This document shows positions 35,430-44,774 of a DNA stretch of 64,000 nucleotides, in pieces. This stretch comes from JBGPEQ01 sp050180895 (GTDB taxonomy: Bacteria; Pseudomonadota; Alphaproteobacteria; Dongiales; Dongiaceae): the NCBI GenBank assembly GCA_050180895.1, contig JBFXDS010000018.1, positions 9,734 through 73,733 of the forward strand, given 5' to 3'. A program made the position numbers and the translations under genes. The notes beneath the pieces were generated by a model. That model was not told the DNA's origin, made no database searches, and worked only from the letters and a program-made list of their open reading frames with translations. Within the stretch, counting starts at the first letter, position 1. The number at the start of each line of letters is the position of its first letter.

Positions 35430-36944
35430 ATGAACCTGGAACAGGCGAAAGCCCTGGGGAAGAAAGATTTCCAGAAATATGCGGACAAGCTGAAGATCGA
35501 GACGCGCAACTTCATCGGCGGCAAGTACGTCGACGCCAAGAAGGGCCGCAAGTTCGAGAACATCAACCCGGCCACCGGCGAGGCCTTCTGCGAGGTCGCG
35601 CGCAGCGACGCCAGCGATGTCGATGCCGCCGTTCAGGCCGCGCGCAAGGCGTTCAAGAGCGGCGTCTGGTCGCGCATGGCGCCGCGCGACCGGATGGCCG
35701 TGCTCTACAAATATGCCGAGCTGATCAAGGCGAACGCGCTGGAGTTCGCCCTGCTCGACGTGCTCGACATGGGCAAGCCGATCAGCGACATGCTGAACGG
35801 CGACATCCCCGGCTCGGCCATGACCTTCCAGTTCTTCGGCGAGACCATCGATAAGATCACCGGCGACATTACCAACACCGCCCACAGCGAATTCCAGATG
35901 ATCCTGCGCGAGCCGATCGGCGTCGTCGGCTCGGTCGTGCCCTGGAACTACCCGCTGATGATGGCGGCCTGGAAGGTGGCGCCGGCATTGGCCGCCGGCA
36001 ACACGGTCGTCCTGAAGCCGGCCGAGCAGTCGCCGCTCTCGGCCAACCTGATGGCCAAGCTGTTCATGGAGGCCGGCGGGCCGGCCGGCGTGTTCAACGT
36101 CGTTCAGGGCTTCGGCGAGGAGGTCGGCAAGCCGCTCGGCCTGCACATGGACGTCGACAAGATCGGCTTCACCGGCTCGGTCGAGGTCGGCAAGCTGATG
36201 CTGGTCTATGCCGGCCAGTCCAACATGAAGCGGGTCACCACGGAGTGCGGCGGCAAGACACCGCAGATCATCATGGGCGACGCGCCCGACCTGGAGACGG
36301 CCGCCCAGTACGCCATCAATGGCATCTTCGGCAACCAGGGCGAGGTCTGCAACGCCGGCTCACGCATCATGGTGCAGAAGAAGATCCACGACGAGTTCGT
36401 CGACCTCTTCCTGAAGAAGAGCCAGGACCAGTTCCAGCCGGGCGACCCGCTGGACCCGACGACGACCATGGGGCCGCTGGTGACCAGGAGCCAGCAGGAG
36501 CGCGTGCTCAAATATATCGGCATCGGCAAGAAGGAAGGCGCCAAGCTGGTCAAGGGCGGCAACGTGCCGAAGGGGCTGGAGAAGGGCTGCTATGTCGAGC
36601 CGACCTTGTTCACCGGGGTGAAGAACGACATGAAGATCGCCCGGGAGGAGATCTTCGGCCCGGTCGGCGCCGTGCTGCCGTTCAAGGACATCGACGATGC
36701 CATCGCGATCGCCAACGACTCGATCTACGGCCTCGCCGCCAGCATCTGGACCAAGGACCTCAACACGGCCATCCGCGCCGGCCGCGACCTCGAGGCGGGC
36801 GTCGTCTGGGTCAATTGCTTCGACCATGGCGACATGACCATGCCCTGGGGCGGCTACAAGCAGTCCGGCTTCGGCCGCGACAAGTGCATGGAGACGATGA
36901 CCCACTACACCCAGACCAAGTCCGTCTGGATCCATCTCGGCTGA
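35430..36944 (+). CDS. Aldehyde dehydrogenase (PuuC/betaine-aldehyde type)
   Basis: A 504-residue NAD(P)+-dependent aldehyde dehydrogenase. The general base is Glu272 in TTECGGKTPQI, the nucleophile Cys307 in GEVCNAGSR, and the coenzyme-binding loop is FTGSVEVGK. The C-terminal GYKQSGFGRDKCMETMTHYT places it near the gamma-glutamyl-aminobutyraldehyde and betaine-aldehyde dehydrogenases. It has a strong AGGAGGAAG ribosome-binding site and stands alone, closed by a hairpin. Polyamine-derived or choline-derived aldehydes are likely substrates, but the sequence alone cannot decide. Confidence 0.92.
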   Translation: MNLEQAKALGKKDFQKYADKLKIETRNFIGGKYVDAKKGRKFENINPATGEAFCEVARSDASDVDAAVQAARKAFKSGVWSRMAPRDRMAVLYKYAELIKANALEFALLDVLDMGKPISDMLNGDIPGSAMTFQFFGETIDKITGDITNTAHSEFQMILREPIGVVGSVVPWNYPLMMAAWKVAPALAAGNTVVLKPAEQSPLSANLMAKLFMEAGGPAGVFNVVQGFGEEVGKPLGLHMDVDKIGFTGSVEVGKLMLVYAGQSNMKRVTTECGGKTPQIIMGDAPDLETAAQYAINGIFGNQGEVCNAGSRIMVQKKIHDEFVDLFLKKSQDQFQPGDPLDPTTTMGPLVTRSQQERVLKYIGIGKKEGAKLVKGGNVPKGLEKGCYVEPTLFTGVKNDMKIAREEIFGPVGAVLPFKDIDDAIAIANDSIYGLAASIWTKDLNTAIRAGRDLEAGVVWVNCFDHGDMTMPWGGYKQSGFGRDKCMETMTHYTQTKSVWIHLG

Positions 36945-36956
36945 CCGCACGACCGG

Positions 36957-36989
36957 GAACGGCGGGATCCTGCCCGGGTCCCGCCGTTC
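36957..36989 (+). terminator. Hairpin after the aldehyde dehydrogenase gene
   Basis: GAACGGCGGGA (36957-36967) pairs perfectly with TCCCGCCGTTC (36979-36989), an 11-bp stem 12 bp after the stop codon. There is no T-tract, so termination strength is uncertain. Confidence 0.55.
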
Positions 36990-37193
36990 GTCGTCCGCGC
37001 CCACGCGCGCGGCCTGTCGCCGATCCGTCACGATTGCAAACAAGAAAACGTGATATCCTACAGGCTTGAGGACGGCCCGGGGGCCGCTATTCTGTCTCGT
37101 CCCGGGTGTGGAAGCTTGCGTCGGAGCCGGATCGTCTCGATATGACAGCCTGGCCATCTGCGATTCGCCCGAAACTGTCTCGGAGCCGCCTGC

Positions 37194-38312
37194 ATGCGTA
37201 GATCCCGGTTCGCTCTTGCGGCGCTGGCGCTGGTGGCCGCCGGGGGCTATGTCGCGAGCCAGAATGCCGACAGCATACGGGACCGCATCGCCGGCGTGCT
37301 GGGAACCGGCGTCTCCGACGCCCGCGAGACGCCGGCCAAGGCCGAGAACGAGGCCGTCGAAGCCATGCCGGTGGAGGTCGCCCGCGCCAAGGCCGCCCAG
37401 GCCATGCGCGAGCTGCGCTCGATCGGCACGCTGGCCTCGGACGAATCGGTCGACATGGCCAGCGAGCTGCCCGGCCGCATCACCGACATCGCCTTCCGCG
37501 AGGGCGAGGCGGTGCAGGCGGGCGACGTGCTGGTCCGGCTGGATGCCGCCCTGGCCCGGGCCGAGGCCACCGATGCCGCGGCCAAGCTGGTCCTCGCCGA
37601 GGCGAACTTCGAACGCGCGAACTCGCTGTCGAAATCGGGCACCGGCACGCAGCGCGCCCGCGACGAGGCGCTGGCGGCGCTGGAGACGGCGCGCGCCGCC
37701 GTCGAGCTGACCCAGGCGCGGCTGCAGAAGACGGAGATCCGCGCCCCCTTCGACGGCGTCGTCGGCCTGCGTCGGGTGTCTGTCGGCGCCTTCGCCGAGG
37801 TCGGCCAATCCCTGGTCAATCTGGAGAAGATCGACACGCTCAAGCTCGACTTCCAGCTGCCGGAGATCAACCTGGCCGACGTGCGCGTCGGCATGCCCGT
37901 CCAGATCACGGTCGACGCCTTCCCCGGCGAGACCTTCGAGGGCGAGATCTACGCCATCGATCCGCATCTCGACGTCAACGGCCGCGCGCTGCGCATCCGC
38001 GCGCGGCTGGCCAACCCCGAGCTCATGCTGCGGCCGGGCCTGTTCGCGCGGGTGACGCTGCGCGTCGCCGCCCGCGGCCGGATCGTGCTGGTGCCGGAGA
38101 GCGCCGTCGTGCCGCGGGAAGGCGAGATCTTCGTCTATGTCGTGCGCGACGGCCGCGCCGTCGAGACGAAGGTGCGCCTCGGCCGCCGGCTCGCCGGCGA
38201 GGTCGAGGTGATCGAGGGCCTGGCGCCCGACGACGCCGTGGTCATCGCCGGCCAGATCCGGCTGCGCGACGGCGCCCTGGTGGAGGTCGTCTCCTCCGCG
38301 GTGGCGGGCTGA
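37194..38312 (+). CDS. RND efflux periplasmic adaptor (membrane fusion protein)
   Basis: A 372-residue adaptor of the HlyD/AcrA type. An N-terminal membrane anchor (RSRFALAALALVAAGGYVAS) precedes the lipoyl-like halves: ITDIAFREGEAVQAGDVLVRL and, after the coiled-coil hairpin, KTEIRAPFDGVVGLRRVSVG. The beta-barrel ends with GLFARVTLRVAARGRIVLVP. It links the RND pump to an outer-membrane channel; no TolC-like gene is adjacent. The pump gene follows after 16 bp, so the two form an operon. Confidence 0.93.
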   Translation: MRRSRFALAALALVAAGGYVASQNADSIRDRIAGVLGTGVSDARETPAKAENEAVEAMPVEVARAKAAQAMRELRSIGTLASDESVDMASELPGRITDIAFREGEAVQAGDVLVRLDAALARAEATDAAAKLVLAEANFERANSLSKSGTGTQRARDEALAALETARAAVELTQARLQKTEIRAPFDGVVGLRRVSVGAFAEVGQSLVNLEKIDTLKLDFQLPEINLADVRVGMPVQITVDAFPGETFEGEIYAIDPHLDVNGRALRIRARLANPELMLRPGLFARVTLRVAARGRIVLVPESAVVPREGEIFVYVVRDGRAVETKVRLGRRLAGEVEVIEGLAPDDAVVIAGQIRLRDGALVEVVSSAVAG

Positions 38313-38328
38313 GTCCCGGGGGCCGGCG

Positions 38329-41300
38329 ATGCGCCTGTCCGAGATCTGCATCCGACGCCCCGTCTTCGCCACGGTGATGAGCCTGATGATGACGCTGGTG
38401 GGCGTCGTCGCCTACGACCGCCTGTCTGTACGCGAATATCCCAACATCGACGTGCCCATCGTCTCGGTAACGACGACTTACACCGGCGCCTCCGCCCGCA
38501 TCGTCGAGACGCAAGTCACCCAGGTCCTCGAGGGCTCCATCGCCGGCATCGCCGGCATCGACGTCCTGGAATCGACGAGCCGCTCGGAGCGGAGCCGGAT
38601 CAGCGTGCGCTTCAACCTCGACGTCGATCCCGACGTCGCCGCCAGCGACGTGCGCGACCGCGTCTCGCGCGTGCGCCAACGTCTGCCGGACGAGATCGAC
38701 GAGCCGATCGTGGCGAAGGTGGAGGCCGACGCGCAGCCCATCCTGTTCCTGAGCTTCACCAGCGACCGCATGTCGTCGCTCGAGATCACCGACCATGTCG
38801 ACCGCTACGTCATCGACCGCCTCAAGAACCTGAACGGCGTCGCCGACGTCGTGATCTACGGCGAACGACGCTTTGCCATGCGCATCTGGATCGACCGCGA
38901 GCGGCTCGCCGCCTATAGCCTGACGGTGCAGGACATCGAGGACGCCCTGCGCCGGCAGAACGTCGAGATCCCCTCCGGCCGCATCGAGAGCATCGACCGG
39001 GAGTTCAACGTGCTGTCGCGCACCGGCCTGACCACGCCGGAGCAGTTCGAGGAGATCGTCGTCAAGCGCGGCGGCGGCTCGCAGGTCAAGATGCGCGACG
39101 TGGCGCGCGTCGAGATCGCGGCCCAGGACGAACGCCGGGAGAGCCGCTTCAACGGCCGCAATGCCATCGGGCTGGGCGTCATCAAACAGGCGACCGCCAA
39201 CCCGCTCGACGTCTCGCGGGCGCTGCGCGAGGAGCTGCCGCGGATCAACGACTCCCTGCCGGAGGGAATGCGGGCCGACATCGGCTACGACAGCGCCGTC
39301 TTCATCGACCGCTCGATCGAGGCCGTGTTCGTCACGATCGGCGAGGCGATCCTGCTGGTCGTTCTCGTGATCTTCTTCTTCCTGCGCTCGGTGCGCGCCT
39401 CGATCATCCCGATCGTCACCATCCCGGTCGCCCTCATCGCCTCGTTCGCCGTCATGTATGCGATGGGCTTCACCATCAACACGCTGTCGCTGCTGTCGAT
39501 GGTGCTGGCGATCGGCCTCGTCGTCGACGACGCCATCGTCATGCTCGAGAACATCTACCGGCACATCGAGGAGGGCATGCGGCCGGTCGACGCCGCCATC
39601 GCGGGCGCGCGCGAGATCGGCTTCGCCGTCGTCGCCATGACCTTGACCCTGGCCTCCGTCTACGCGCCGATCGCCTTCGCCGAGGGCCGCACCGGCCGCC
39701 TGTTCCTCGAGTTCGCGCTCACCCTCGCCGGCGCGGTGATCATCTCCGGCTTCGTCGCGCTCACCCTGACGCCGATGATGTGCTCGAAGCTGCTGCGGCA
39801 CCAGGCCCGCCACGGATGGGTGTTCATGGTGCTGGAGCGCGGCTTCCTGGCGTTCACCCGCGGCTACCGGCGGACGCTGCGCGGCGCGTTGCGCGTCCGG
39901 CCGCTCGTGATCCTGGCCGGCCTCGCCGTCGCCAGCACCAGCGGCTGGTACTTCACCCATCTCTCCGCCGAGCTCGCCCCGGTGGAGGACCGCGGCACCG
40001 TGCGCATCTTCGGCACCGGGCCGGAGGGGGCGACCATCGGCTACACGGCCCGTTACGCCCGCGAGGTCGAGCGCGTCCTTGCCGACACGGCCGACATCCG
40101 CTCCTACATGGTCGTGTCGGGCGCGCCGGAAGTCATCAACATGTTCAGCTTCGCCCTGCTCGAGGACTGGGAGGACCGCGACCGCAAGCAGCAGGCGGTG
40201 ACCAGCGAGATCCAGGAGAAGCTGGCCCGCATCGCCGGCGTCCGCGCCTTCGCCAGCAACCCGGCGTCGCTGGGGCAGGGCGGCGGCCTCGGCGGCAAGC
40301 CGGTGGAGTTCGTCATCCAGAGCGCCGGCACCTACGAGGAGCTGCGCGACTATGCCGACCGCTTCGTCGAGCGCGTGCGCAGCAATCCCGGCCTGGAAAA
40401 CATCGAGAGCAACCTGGTCCTGAACAAGCCGGAGATCGAGATCCAGATGGACCGCTCCAAGGTCGCCGATCTCGGTCTCGACGTGGAGGCGGTCGGCCGC
40501 ACGCTGGAGACGCTGCTCGGCGGCCGCCAGGTCACCCGCTACGAACGCGACGGCGAGCAGTACGACGTCGTCGTCCAGCTCGCCGTCGAGGACCGGGCAT
40601 CGCCGGAGACGCTCAACACCATCTACCTGCGCGCGCCCGGCGGCGAGATGGTGCAGCTTTCCAACATCGTGAAGATAACCGAGACCATCGCCCCGCGCGA
40701 CCTCCGGCGCTTCAACCAGCTGCGCGCGGCGACGATATCGGCCAACCTGGCGCCGGGCATGACGCTGGGCGACGCCCTCGTCTTTCTGGAGCAGGCGGCG
40801 GACGAGACCCTGCCGGCCACGGTGCAGACGGACTACAGCGGCCAGAGCCGCGAGTTCCGTGACTCCAGCCAGAGCCTGGTTCTCATCTTCGTGCTCGCCA
40901 TCCTCTTCATCTATCTGGTGCTGGCGGCGCAGTTCGAGAGCTTCGTCGACCCGTTCATCATCATGCTCACCGTGCCGCTGTCGATGACCGGCGCGCTGGC
41001 CGCGCTCTACTACACGGGCGGGACGCTCAACATCTATTCGCAGATCGGCCTGGTGACGCTGGTCGGCCTCATCACCAAGCACGGCATCCTGATCGTCGAG
41101 TTCGCCAATCAGCAGCAGGCGGCCGGGCGCAGCCGGCTCGAAGCGGCCGTCGAGGCCGCGGTGCTGCGGCTGCGCCCGATCCTGATGACCACCGGCGCCA
41201 TGGTGTTCGGCGCCATGCCGCTCGCCCTGGCCGGCGGCGCCGGCGCGGAAAGCCGCCAGCAGATCGGCTGGGTGATCGTCGGCGGCGTCACGCTGGGAAC

Positions 41301-41406
41301 CTTGCTTACCCTGTTCGTGGTGCCCACCGTCTACTCCCTGATCGCCCGCGACCGCAGCCGGGTGGCCGCCGGCTCCGCTGCCCCGGAGCCGACCGCCGCC
41401 GAATAG
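38329..41406 (+). CDS. RND-family multidrug efflux permease
   Basis: A 1025-residue inner-membrane proton-driven pump of the AcrB/HAE1 type, full length. It starts MRLSEICIRRPVFATVMSLM, has the two large periplasmic loops, and the TM4 proton-relay pair DD in GLVVDDAIVMLENIYRH. The second half contains the LVGLITKHGILIVEFAN signature. A four-helix-like region near LAQGGGLGGKPVEFVIQ is part of the porter domain. With the upstream adaptor it should export hydrophobic compounds or drugs, recruiting an outer-membrane channel encoded elsewhere. No local regulator was found. Confidence 0.95.
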   Translation: MRLSEICIRRPVFATVMSLMMTLVGVVAYDRLSVREYPNIDVPIVSVTTTYTGASARIVETQVTQVLEGSIAGIAGIDVLESTSRSERSRISVRFNLDVDPDVAASDVRDRVSRVRQRLPDEIDEPIVAKVEADAQPILFLSFTSDRMSSLEITDHVDRYVIDRLKNLNGVADVVIYGERRFAMRIWIDRERLAAYSLTVQDIEDALRRQNVEIPSGRIESIDREFNVLSRTGLTTPEQFEEIVVKRGGGSQVKMRDVARVEIAAQDERRESRFNGRNAIGLGVIKQATANPLDVSRALREELPRINDSLPEGMRADIGYDSAVFIDRSIEAVFVTIGEAILLVVLVIFFFLRSVRASIIPIVTIPVALIASFAVMYAMGFTINTLSLLSMVLAIGLVVDDAIVMLENIYRHIEEGMRPVDAAIAGAREIGFAVVAMTLTLASVYAPIAFAEGRTGRLFLEFALTLAGAVIISGFVALTLTPMMCSKLLRHQARHGWVFMVLERGFLAFTRGYRRTLRGALRVRPLVILAGLAVASTSGWYFTHLSAELAPVEDRGTVRIFGTGPEGATIGYTARYAREVERVLADTADIRSYMVVSGAPEVINMFSFALLEDWEDRDRKQQAVTSEIQEKLARIAGVRAFASNPASLGQGGGLGGKPVEFVIQSAGTYEELRDYADRFVERVRSNPGLENIESNLVLNKPEIEIQMDRSKVADLGLDVEAVGRTLETLLGGRQVTRYERDGEQYDVVVQLAVEDRASPETLNTIYLRAPGGEMVQLSNIVKITETIAPRDLRRFNQLRAATISANLAPGMTLGDALVFLEQAADETLPATVQTDYSGQSREFRDSSQSLVLIFVLAILFIYLVLAAQFESFVDPFIIMLTVPLSMTGALAALYYTGGTLNIYSQIGLVTLVGLITKHGILIVEFANQQQAAGRSRLEAAVEAAVLRLRPILMTTGAMVFGAMPLALAGGAGAESRQQIGWVIVGGVTLGTLLTLFVVPTVYSLIARDRSRVAAGSAAPEPTAAE

Positions 41407-41498
41407 CGTTCATCGAACGGTGGGTCCCCTACATCGCGTCCCCCATCACAACGCCGAGGCTGGACCGGGAGACAGGAGAACGCGACGGGGAGTCGCAA

Positions 41499-41657
41499 AT
41501 GACCCGTGAGTCCGCGATCGGGCGCGCCGAGCGCTATTTCGATGCCGGCGCATTCCGCGACGATCTCGCGCGCCGCGTCGGGTTCCGCAGCGAGAGCCGT
41601 CTGCTGTGTCTCGGTTGTCCGAAAGTCGTTGCCGCTGTCGACGAAACTCGGCGATAG
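41499..41657 (+). pseudogene. N-terminal fragment of an M20-family peptidase-like gene
   Basis: ATG 41499 opens a 52-codon frame beginning MTRESAIGRAERYFDAGAFR, followed by DDLARRV, which resembles the start of M20 metallopeptidases (typically xxAIxRAxxYFDxGxFxxDLARRVxxPTES). After about residue 32 the similarity stops and the frame closes at TAG. The rest of an M20 enzyme (about 400 residues) is absent, so this is a truncated remnant. The identification is from memory of the family and rests on a short segment. Confidence 0.55.
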
Positions 41658-42048
41658 CGCCGCTTGAAGCCATCGACGAGGAGCCTTGGCGCGGACGCTC
41701 CAGGCGGTGTCGTGCGGCGGATTGAATCGGGCGCGCACGTTGCGAACCCGGTGACGGCAGCCCTCGAAGCCAGACCCGACGTTAAGCGGCCGTGGTCGCA
41801 TCGTCTCAGGATCACCCGAAGCTGACTTGTGACTCGCAGCGCCGCGACCGTGCGCGTCTGTGCGCGCGATCACAGACGCGCGACGCCCGCCTGTGGCTTC
41901 CTCGCCTGGCGATCATCGGCACATGCGTCCCGGGGGATCCGGCGGCCATCGTCCCCGCCTCGTCGAGTGGCGTTCCCGGGTTGCCGATTTCGCGCGGAAC
42001 AACGCCCGTGCAGTGCAGCAAGCGATTCCGATCGAAAGGAGTTCAGCC
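41658..42048. other. Apparently non-coding debris region
   Basis: 390 bp without a gene I can support. Several open frames cross it, but none has family-like sequence, a consistent start or a ribosome-binding site. It lies between the peptidase remnant and the small membrane protein, and with the IS110 remnant downstream suggests a degraded insertion or deletion hotspot. Only the last 15 bp are clearly functional, as the ribosome-binding site of the next gene. Confidence 0.5.
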
Positions 42049-42276
42049 GTGGACACCTTGACCGTTATCGGCCTCGTCGTTGTGCTTTTAGTCCTGGTCG
42101 CGCCCATTATCGAGATTGCTGTCAAGCGGCCCCGGACCTTTCTTGAGATGGAAGCCGACACGCGCGACTTCGCGGAGATGCCGGTGCCCGAAGACGCGCC
42201 GCGCTCGCCGGCCCCCACCCGCGCGGCCGAACTCGCACCCGCCGATGACAACCGCCTCGCCGACCTGAGCTCCTGA
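42049..42276 (+). CDS. Small single-pass membrane protein (GTG start)
   Basis: A 75-residue protein starting at GTG 42049, seven bases after a GAAAGGAG ribosome-binding site at 42034-42041, which fixes the start. Residues 3-25 form one strong transmembrane helix (LTVIGLVVVLLVLVAPIIEI). The remainder is a cytosolic or periplasmic tail, polar and acidic, rich in Pro, Ala, Glu and Asp. I do not recognise the family. It is the only intact-looking gene in a 1.2-kb stretch of remnants, so it may be a real orphan or a survivor of a lost operon. Confidence 0.55.
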   Translation: MDTLTVIGLVVVLLVLVAPIIEIAVKRPRTFLEMEADTRDFAEMPVPEDAPRSPAPTRAAELAPADDNRLADLSS

Positions 42277-42393
42277 GTCAACGCACCTCAGGGGTTCATG
42301 TTGTTTCCGGGAGGCTCGGCTGTGGCCCCCCGCCGGCGCGTAAGGGCCATAGAAGTGATCGCCGCTGTGGCGGTCGCGGTGACGGGGAGGCCA

Positions 42394-42561
42394 AGCACGC
42401 AAGCGACCCCGACAGTCGGTCTCGACATTGCTAAGTCGGGACTTGAGGTCCGCGGCATCGATGCGGCGAGAAATGTGATCATCCGCCGTCGGCCGAAGCG
42501 CCGGCGCGTTCTGGCGTTCTTCCAGGACTACCTGCCTGCGCCGCGGGCATGGAGGGACGCG
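42394..42561 (+). pseudogene. IS110-family transposase remnant (N-terminal part)
   Basis: The frame here reads TVGLDIAKSGLEVRGIDAAR, then NVIIRRRPKRRRVLAFFQD, matching the start of IS110-family DEDD transposases (VGLDIAKxxFQVHGVDxxGxVVxRRxLxRxxVLxFF). Similarity ends after about 55 residues and the frame stops at 42609; the catalytic middle and the serine domain are missing. The first residue of the DEDD motif (D in GLDIAK) is preserved. No terminal structures are visible. Confidence 0.8.
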
Positions 42562-42607
42562 GCGCCTGGCGTGAAAGGCCCGCCCGCCTGCCGTATCCGC
42601 GTTCTCT

Positions 42608-42641
42608 GAAAGAAAGCGGCGGGCCCTCTCGGACCCGCCGC
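42608..42641 (-). terminator. Intrinsic terminator of the APC permease gene
   Basis: On the minus strand GCGGCGGG and CCCGCCGC (42616-42641) form a stem followed directly by TTTCTTTC, 23 bp after the permease stop codon. The stem plus T-rich tail is a good intrinsic terminator. Confidence 0.75.
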
Positions 42642-42663
42642 ATCGTTCACCGCGCCGGCACGC

Positions 42664-44361
42664 CTACCCGACGATCCATTTCGCGATCAGCATGACGGCG
42701 GCGCCGCCGATCAGCATGACATAGGGCAGGACGCCGGCCCGGCGCTCGCCGAGATTGTTGCCGTCCTTGATCCCCAGGTCCTCCATCATGCGCGCCGGGA
42801 ACCTGCCGCCGTCCTGCACATAGTGGCGGAACCAGAACACCGGCACCACGGCCGCCGCGACCAGCAGGCCGGCCCACAGCGGGTCGATCCCCCGCTCCGG
42901 GTCCAGATCCCAGACCGCGGCGCCGGCCCCCATGAAGAACGCGTTCACGAAGGCAAGGACGGCGCCGATCCCCAGCAGGACCGTCGGGGCGCGGTAGGGC
43001 CGATGGACGTGCCCGTTGTCGACGCGGTGGATCCAGCCGGAATGCAGGTTGAGGAAGTTGAAGATGATATAGCCGCAGTTCGAGATCGCCAGGATGATGT
43101 AGTAGCTGCCGGCGTCCGACGCCGCGAACGTCAGCAGGAACAGGTTGAAGCCGAGGTCCGTCCACATCGCGCGCGTCGGCGCGCCGTGGCTGTTCACATG
43201 CGAGAGGTAGCGCGGCAGCCAGCCGTCCACCGAGCCCTGGTAGAGCGTGCGCGACGATCCCGCCATCGCCGTCATGATCGACAGCACGAGCGCGAGGATC
43301 ATCAGGATCACCAGGATGCCCTCGATCCTCGGTCCGCCGCCGATCATGTGCGCCATGGCCGCCGCCACGCCCGTGCCGGCGACGACGCCGGGATCGGTCA
43401 TGCCGGCGACGCCGAGCACGCCCTGGAAGGTGAAGGGCACGAGGATGTAGAGCAGCAGGCAGAGGAGGCCGGAATAGAAGATCGCCTTGAACGTGTCCGT
43501 CGCCGGGTTGCGGAATTCGCTGGTGTAGCAGATGGAGGTCTCGAAGGCGTAGGTCGACCAGGCCGCGATGAACATGCCGCCGAGGACCAGCGTCCAGCCG
43601 CCGAGATCCCAGGCGCCGGTAACCGGCGCGAACGGCGTGAAGTTCGCCGCCAGCACCTTGCCCTGCAGCAGCGGCACGAGGCCGAAGATCAGCATGGTGA
43701 TGACGATGATGAGGCCGACGATCATCTGCACGCGGGCGGTGCCGAGGATGCCGCGATGCTGGATGCCGAAGACGATCAGCATCAGCACGGTGCCGATGAA
43801 GAAGGGCGTGCCGATCGAGAAGGAGGTGACCCCGGGGATCTCGAAGCTGATCAAGGTCCAGCTCTGCAGCGCCGGCGTGAGCGCGGCCACGGCGTCCTCC
43901 GCCGTCTTGCCGACGTTGGCCGGATCGGCGAGCCAGGCCAGCACCGCGGGCGAATCCGCGGCCGGGATCGGCGCGATGCCGTTCATGATGTAGCCGGCGG
44001 CGATGGCGCAGCCCAGCGACAGCACCGGCGTCCAGGCGATCCAGTTGCACCATACCGAGAGCGGGGCGATGAACTTGCCGTATTTCAGCCACGCCGCGGC
44101 GCCGTAGACCGAGGCGCCGCCCGACTTGTTCGGGAACATCCCGGCGATCTCGGCATAGGTGAAGGACTGGACGAAGCCCATCAGCATCGAGACGATCCAG
44201 ATGGCGAAGGCGGCCGTGCCGCCGACGCCGCCGATGCCGCCGATGGAAAACAGCACCAGCGCCGGCACGCCGCTGGCGACCCAGAAGGCGCCGGTCCAGC
44301 TGATGGTGCGGTGAAGCTCTCCCGGCGCCGTGCCGGTCGCCGCCGTCGTTGTTGTGGTCAT
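42664..44361 (-). CDS. APC-superfamily permease
   Basis: A 565-residue inner-membrane transporter with about 12-14 membrane segments. The first helix region (ISWTGAFWVASGVPALVLFS) and AEIAGMFPNKSGGASVYGAAAW are typical of amino-acid/polyamine/organocation permeases; the cytoplasmic motif FETSICYTSEFRNPATDTFK follows the mid-protein helices. It likely imports an amino acid or a carboxylate. The gene sits 413 bp from the divergent hybrid histidine kinase, which together with the facing response regulator could control its expression (inference from position). Confidence 0.88.
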   Translation of the reverse strand: MTTTTTAATGTAPGELHRTISWTGAFWVASGVPALVLFSIGGIGGVGGTAAFAIWIVSMLMGFVQSFTYAEIAGMFPNKSGGASVYGAAAWLKYGKFIAPLSVWCNWIAWTPVLSLGCAIAAGYIMNGIAPIPAADSPAVLAWLADPANVGKTAEDAVAALTPALQSWTLISFEIPGVTSFSIGTPFFIGTVLMLIVFGIQHRGILGTARVQMIVGLIIVITMLIFGLVPLLQGKVLAANFTPFAPVTGAWDLGGWTLVLGGMFIAAWSTYAFETSICYTSEFRNPATDTFKAIFYSGLLCLLLYILVPFTFQGVLGVAGMTDPGVVAGTGVAAAMAHMIGGGPRIEGILVILMILALVLSIMTAMAGSSRTLYQGSVDGWLPRYLSHVNSHGAPTRAMWTDLGFNLFLLTFAASDAGSYYIILAISNCGYIIFNFLNLHSGWIHRVDNGHVHRPYRAPTVLLGIGAVLAFVNAFFMGAGAAVWDLDPERGIDPLWAGLLVAAAVVPVFWFRHYVQDGGRFPARMMEDLGIKDGNNLGERRAGVLPYVMLIGGAAVMLIAKWIVG

Positions 44362-44774
44362 TGAAGTCCCCCTGTCAGATCAACTCAAGAAAAAGGCCGC
44401 CACGGGTTCGAGAACGCGGGCGGCCTCAGTCGAAGCAATATTGGCGGGTTCAGTATCCGGACCGGTCCGCCGGCAGGGCAAGCGCTCGGAAGGATGGTCC
44501 GGCCCGTCGATCGGACGAGGCCTGCGACCAGACGGTCGCCAAGGGGCATCGCCCGCTCGCTGGCATGATGTCGAACTCCAGGGCATCGTCCGATTCGAGA
44601 GTGGAAGGAAAAGGCCCGTGGGCGCGAACGGTGCGTCTGGCGGGCGATCCCTGTCCAACCGGCAAACGGGGAAGTGCCTCCTCCCTTTGGAGGAACCCTG
44701 ATATCCGATCGGATTTTTTCTTTCCCGTCCCGATGCTCGTTCTATGATTGCGGGACTCACTTGGACGACGCGAG

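Noticed and set aside
38242..41082. 946-codon minus-strand frame opposite the RND pump
   Set aside because: Shadow of a highly conserved permease; no motifs.
41331..41873. 180-codon minus-strand frame over the debris region
   Set aside because: No recognisable motif or ribosome-binding site, and it runs antisense into the end of the RND gene.
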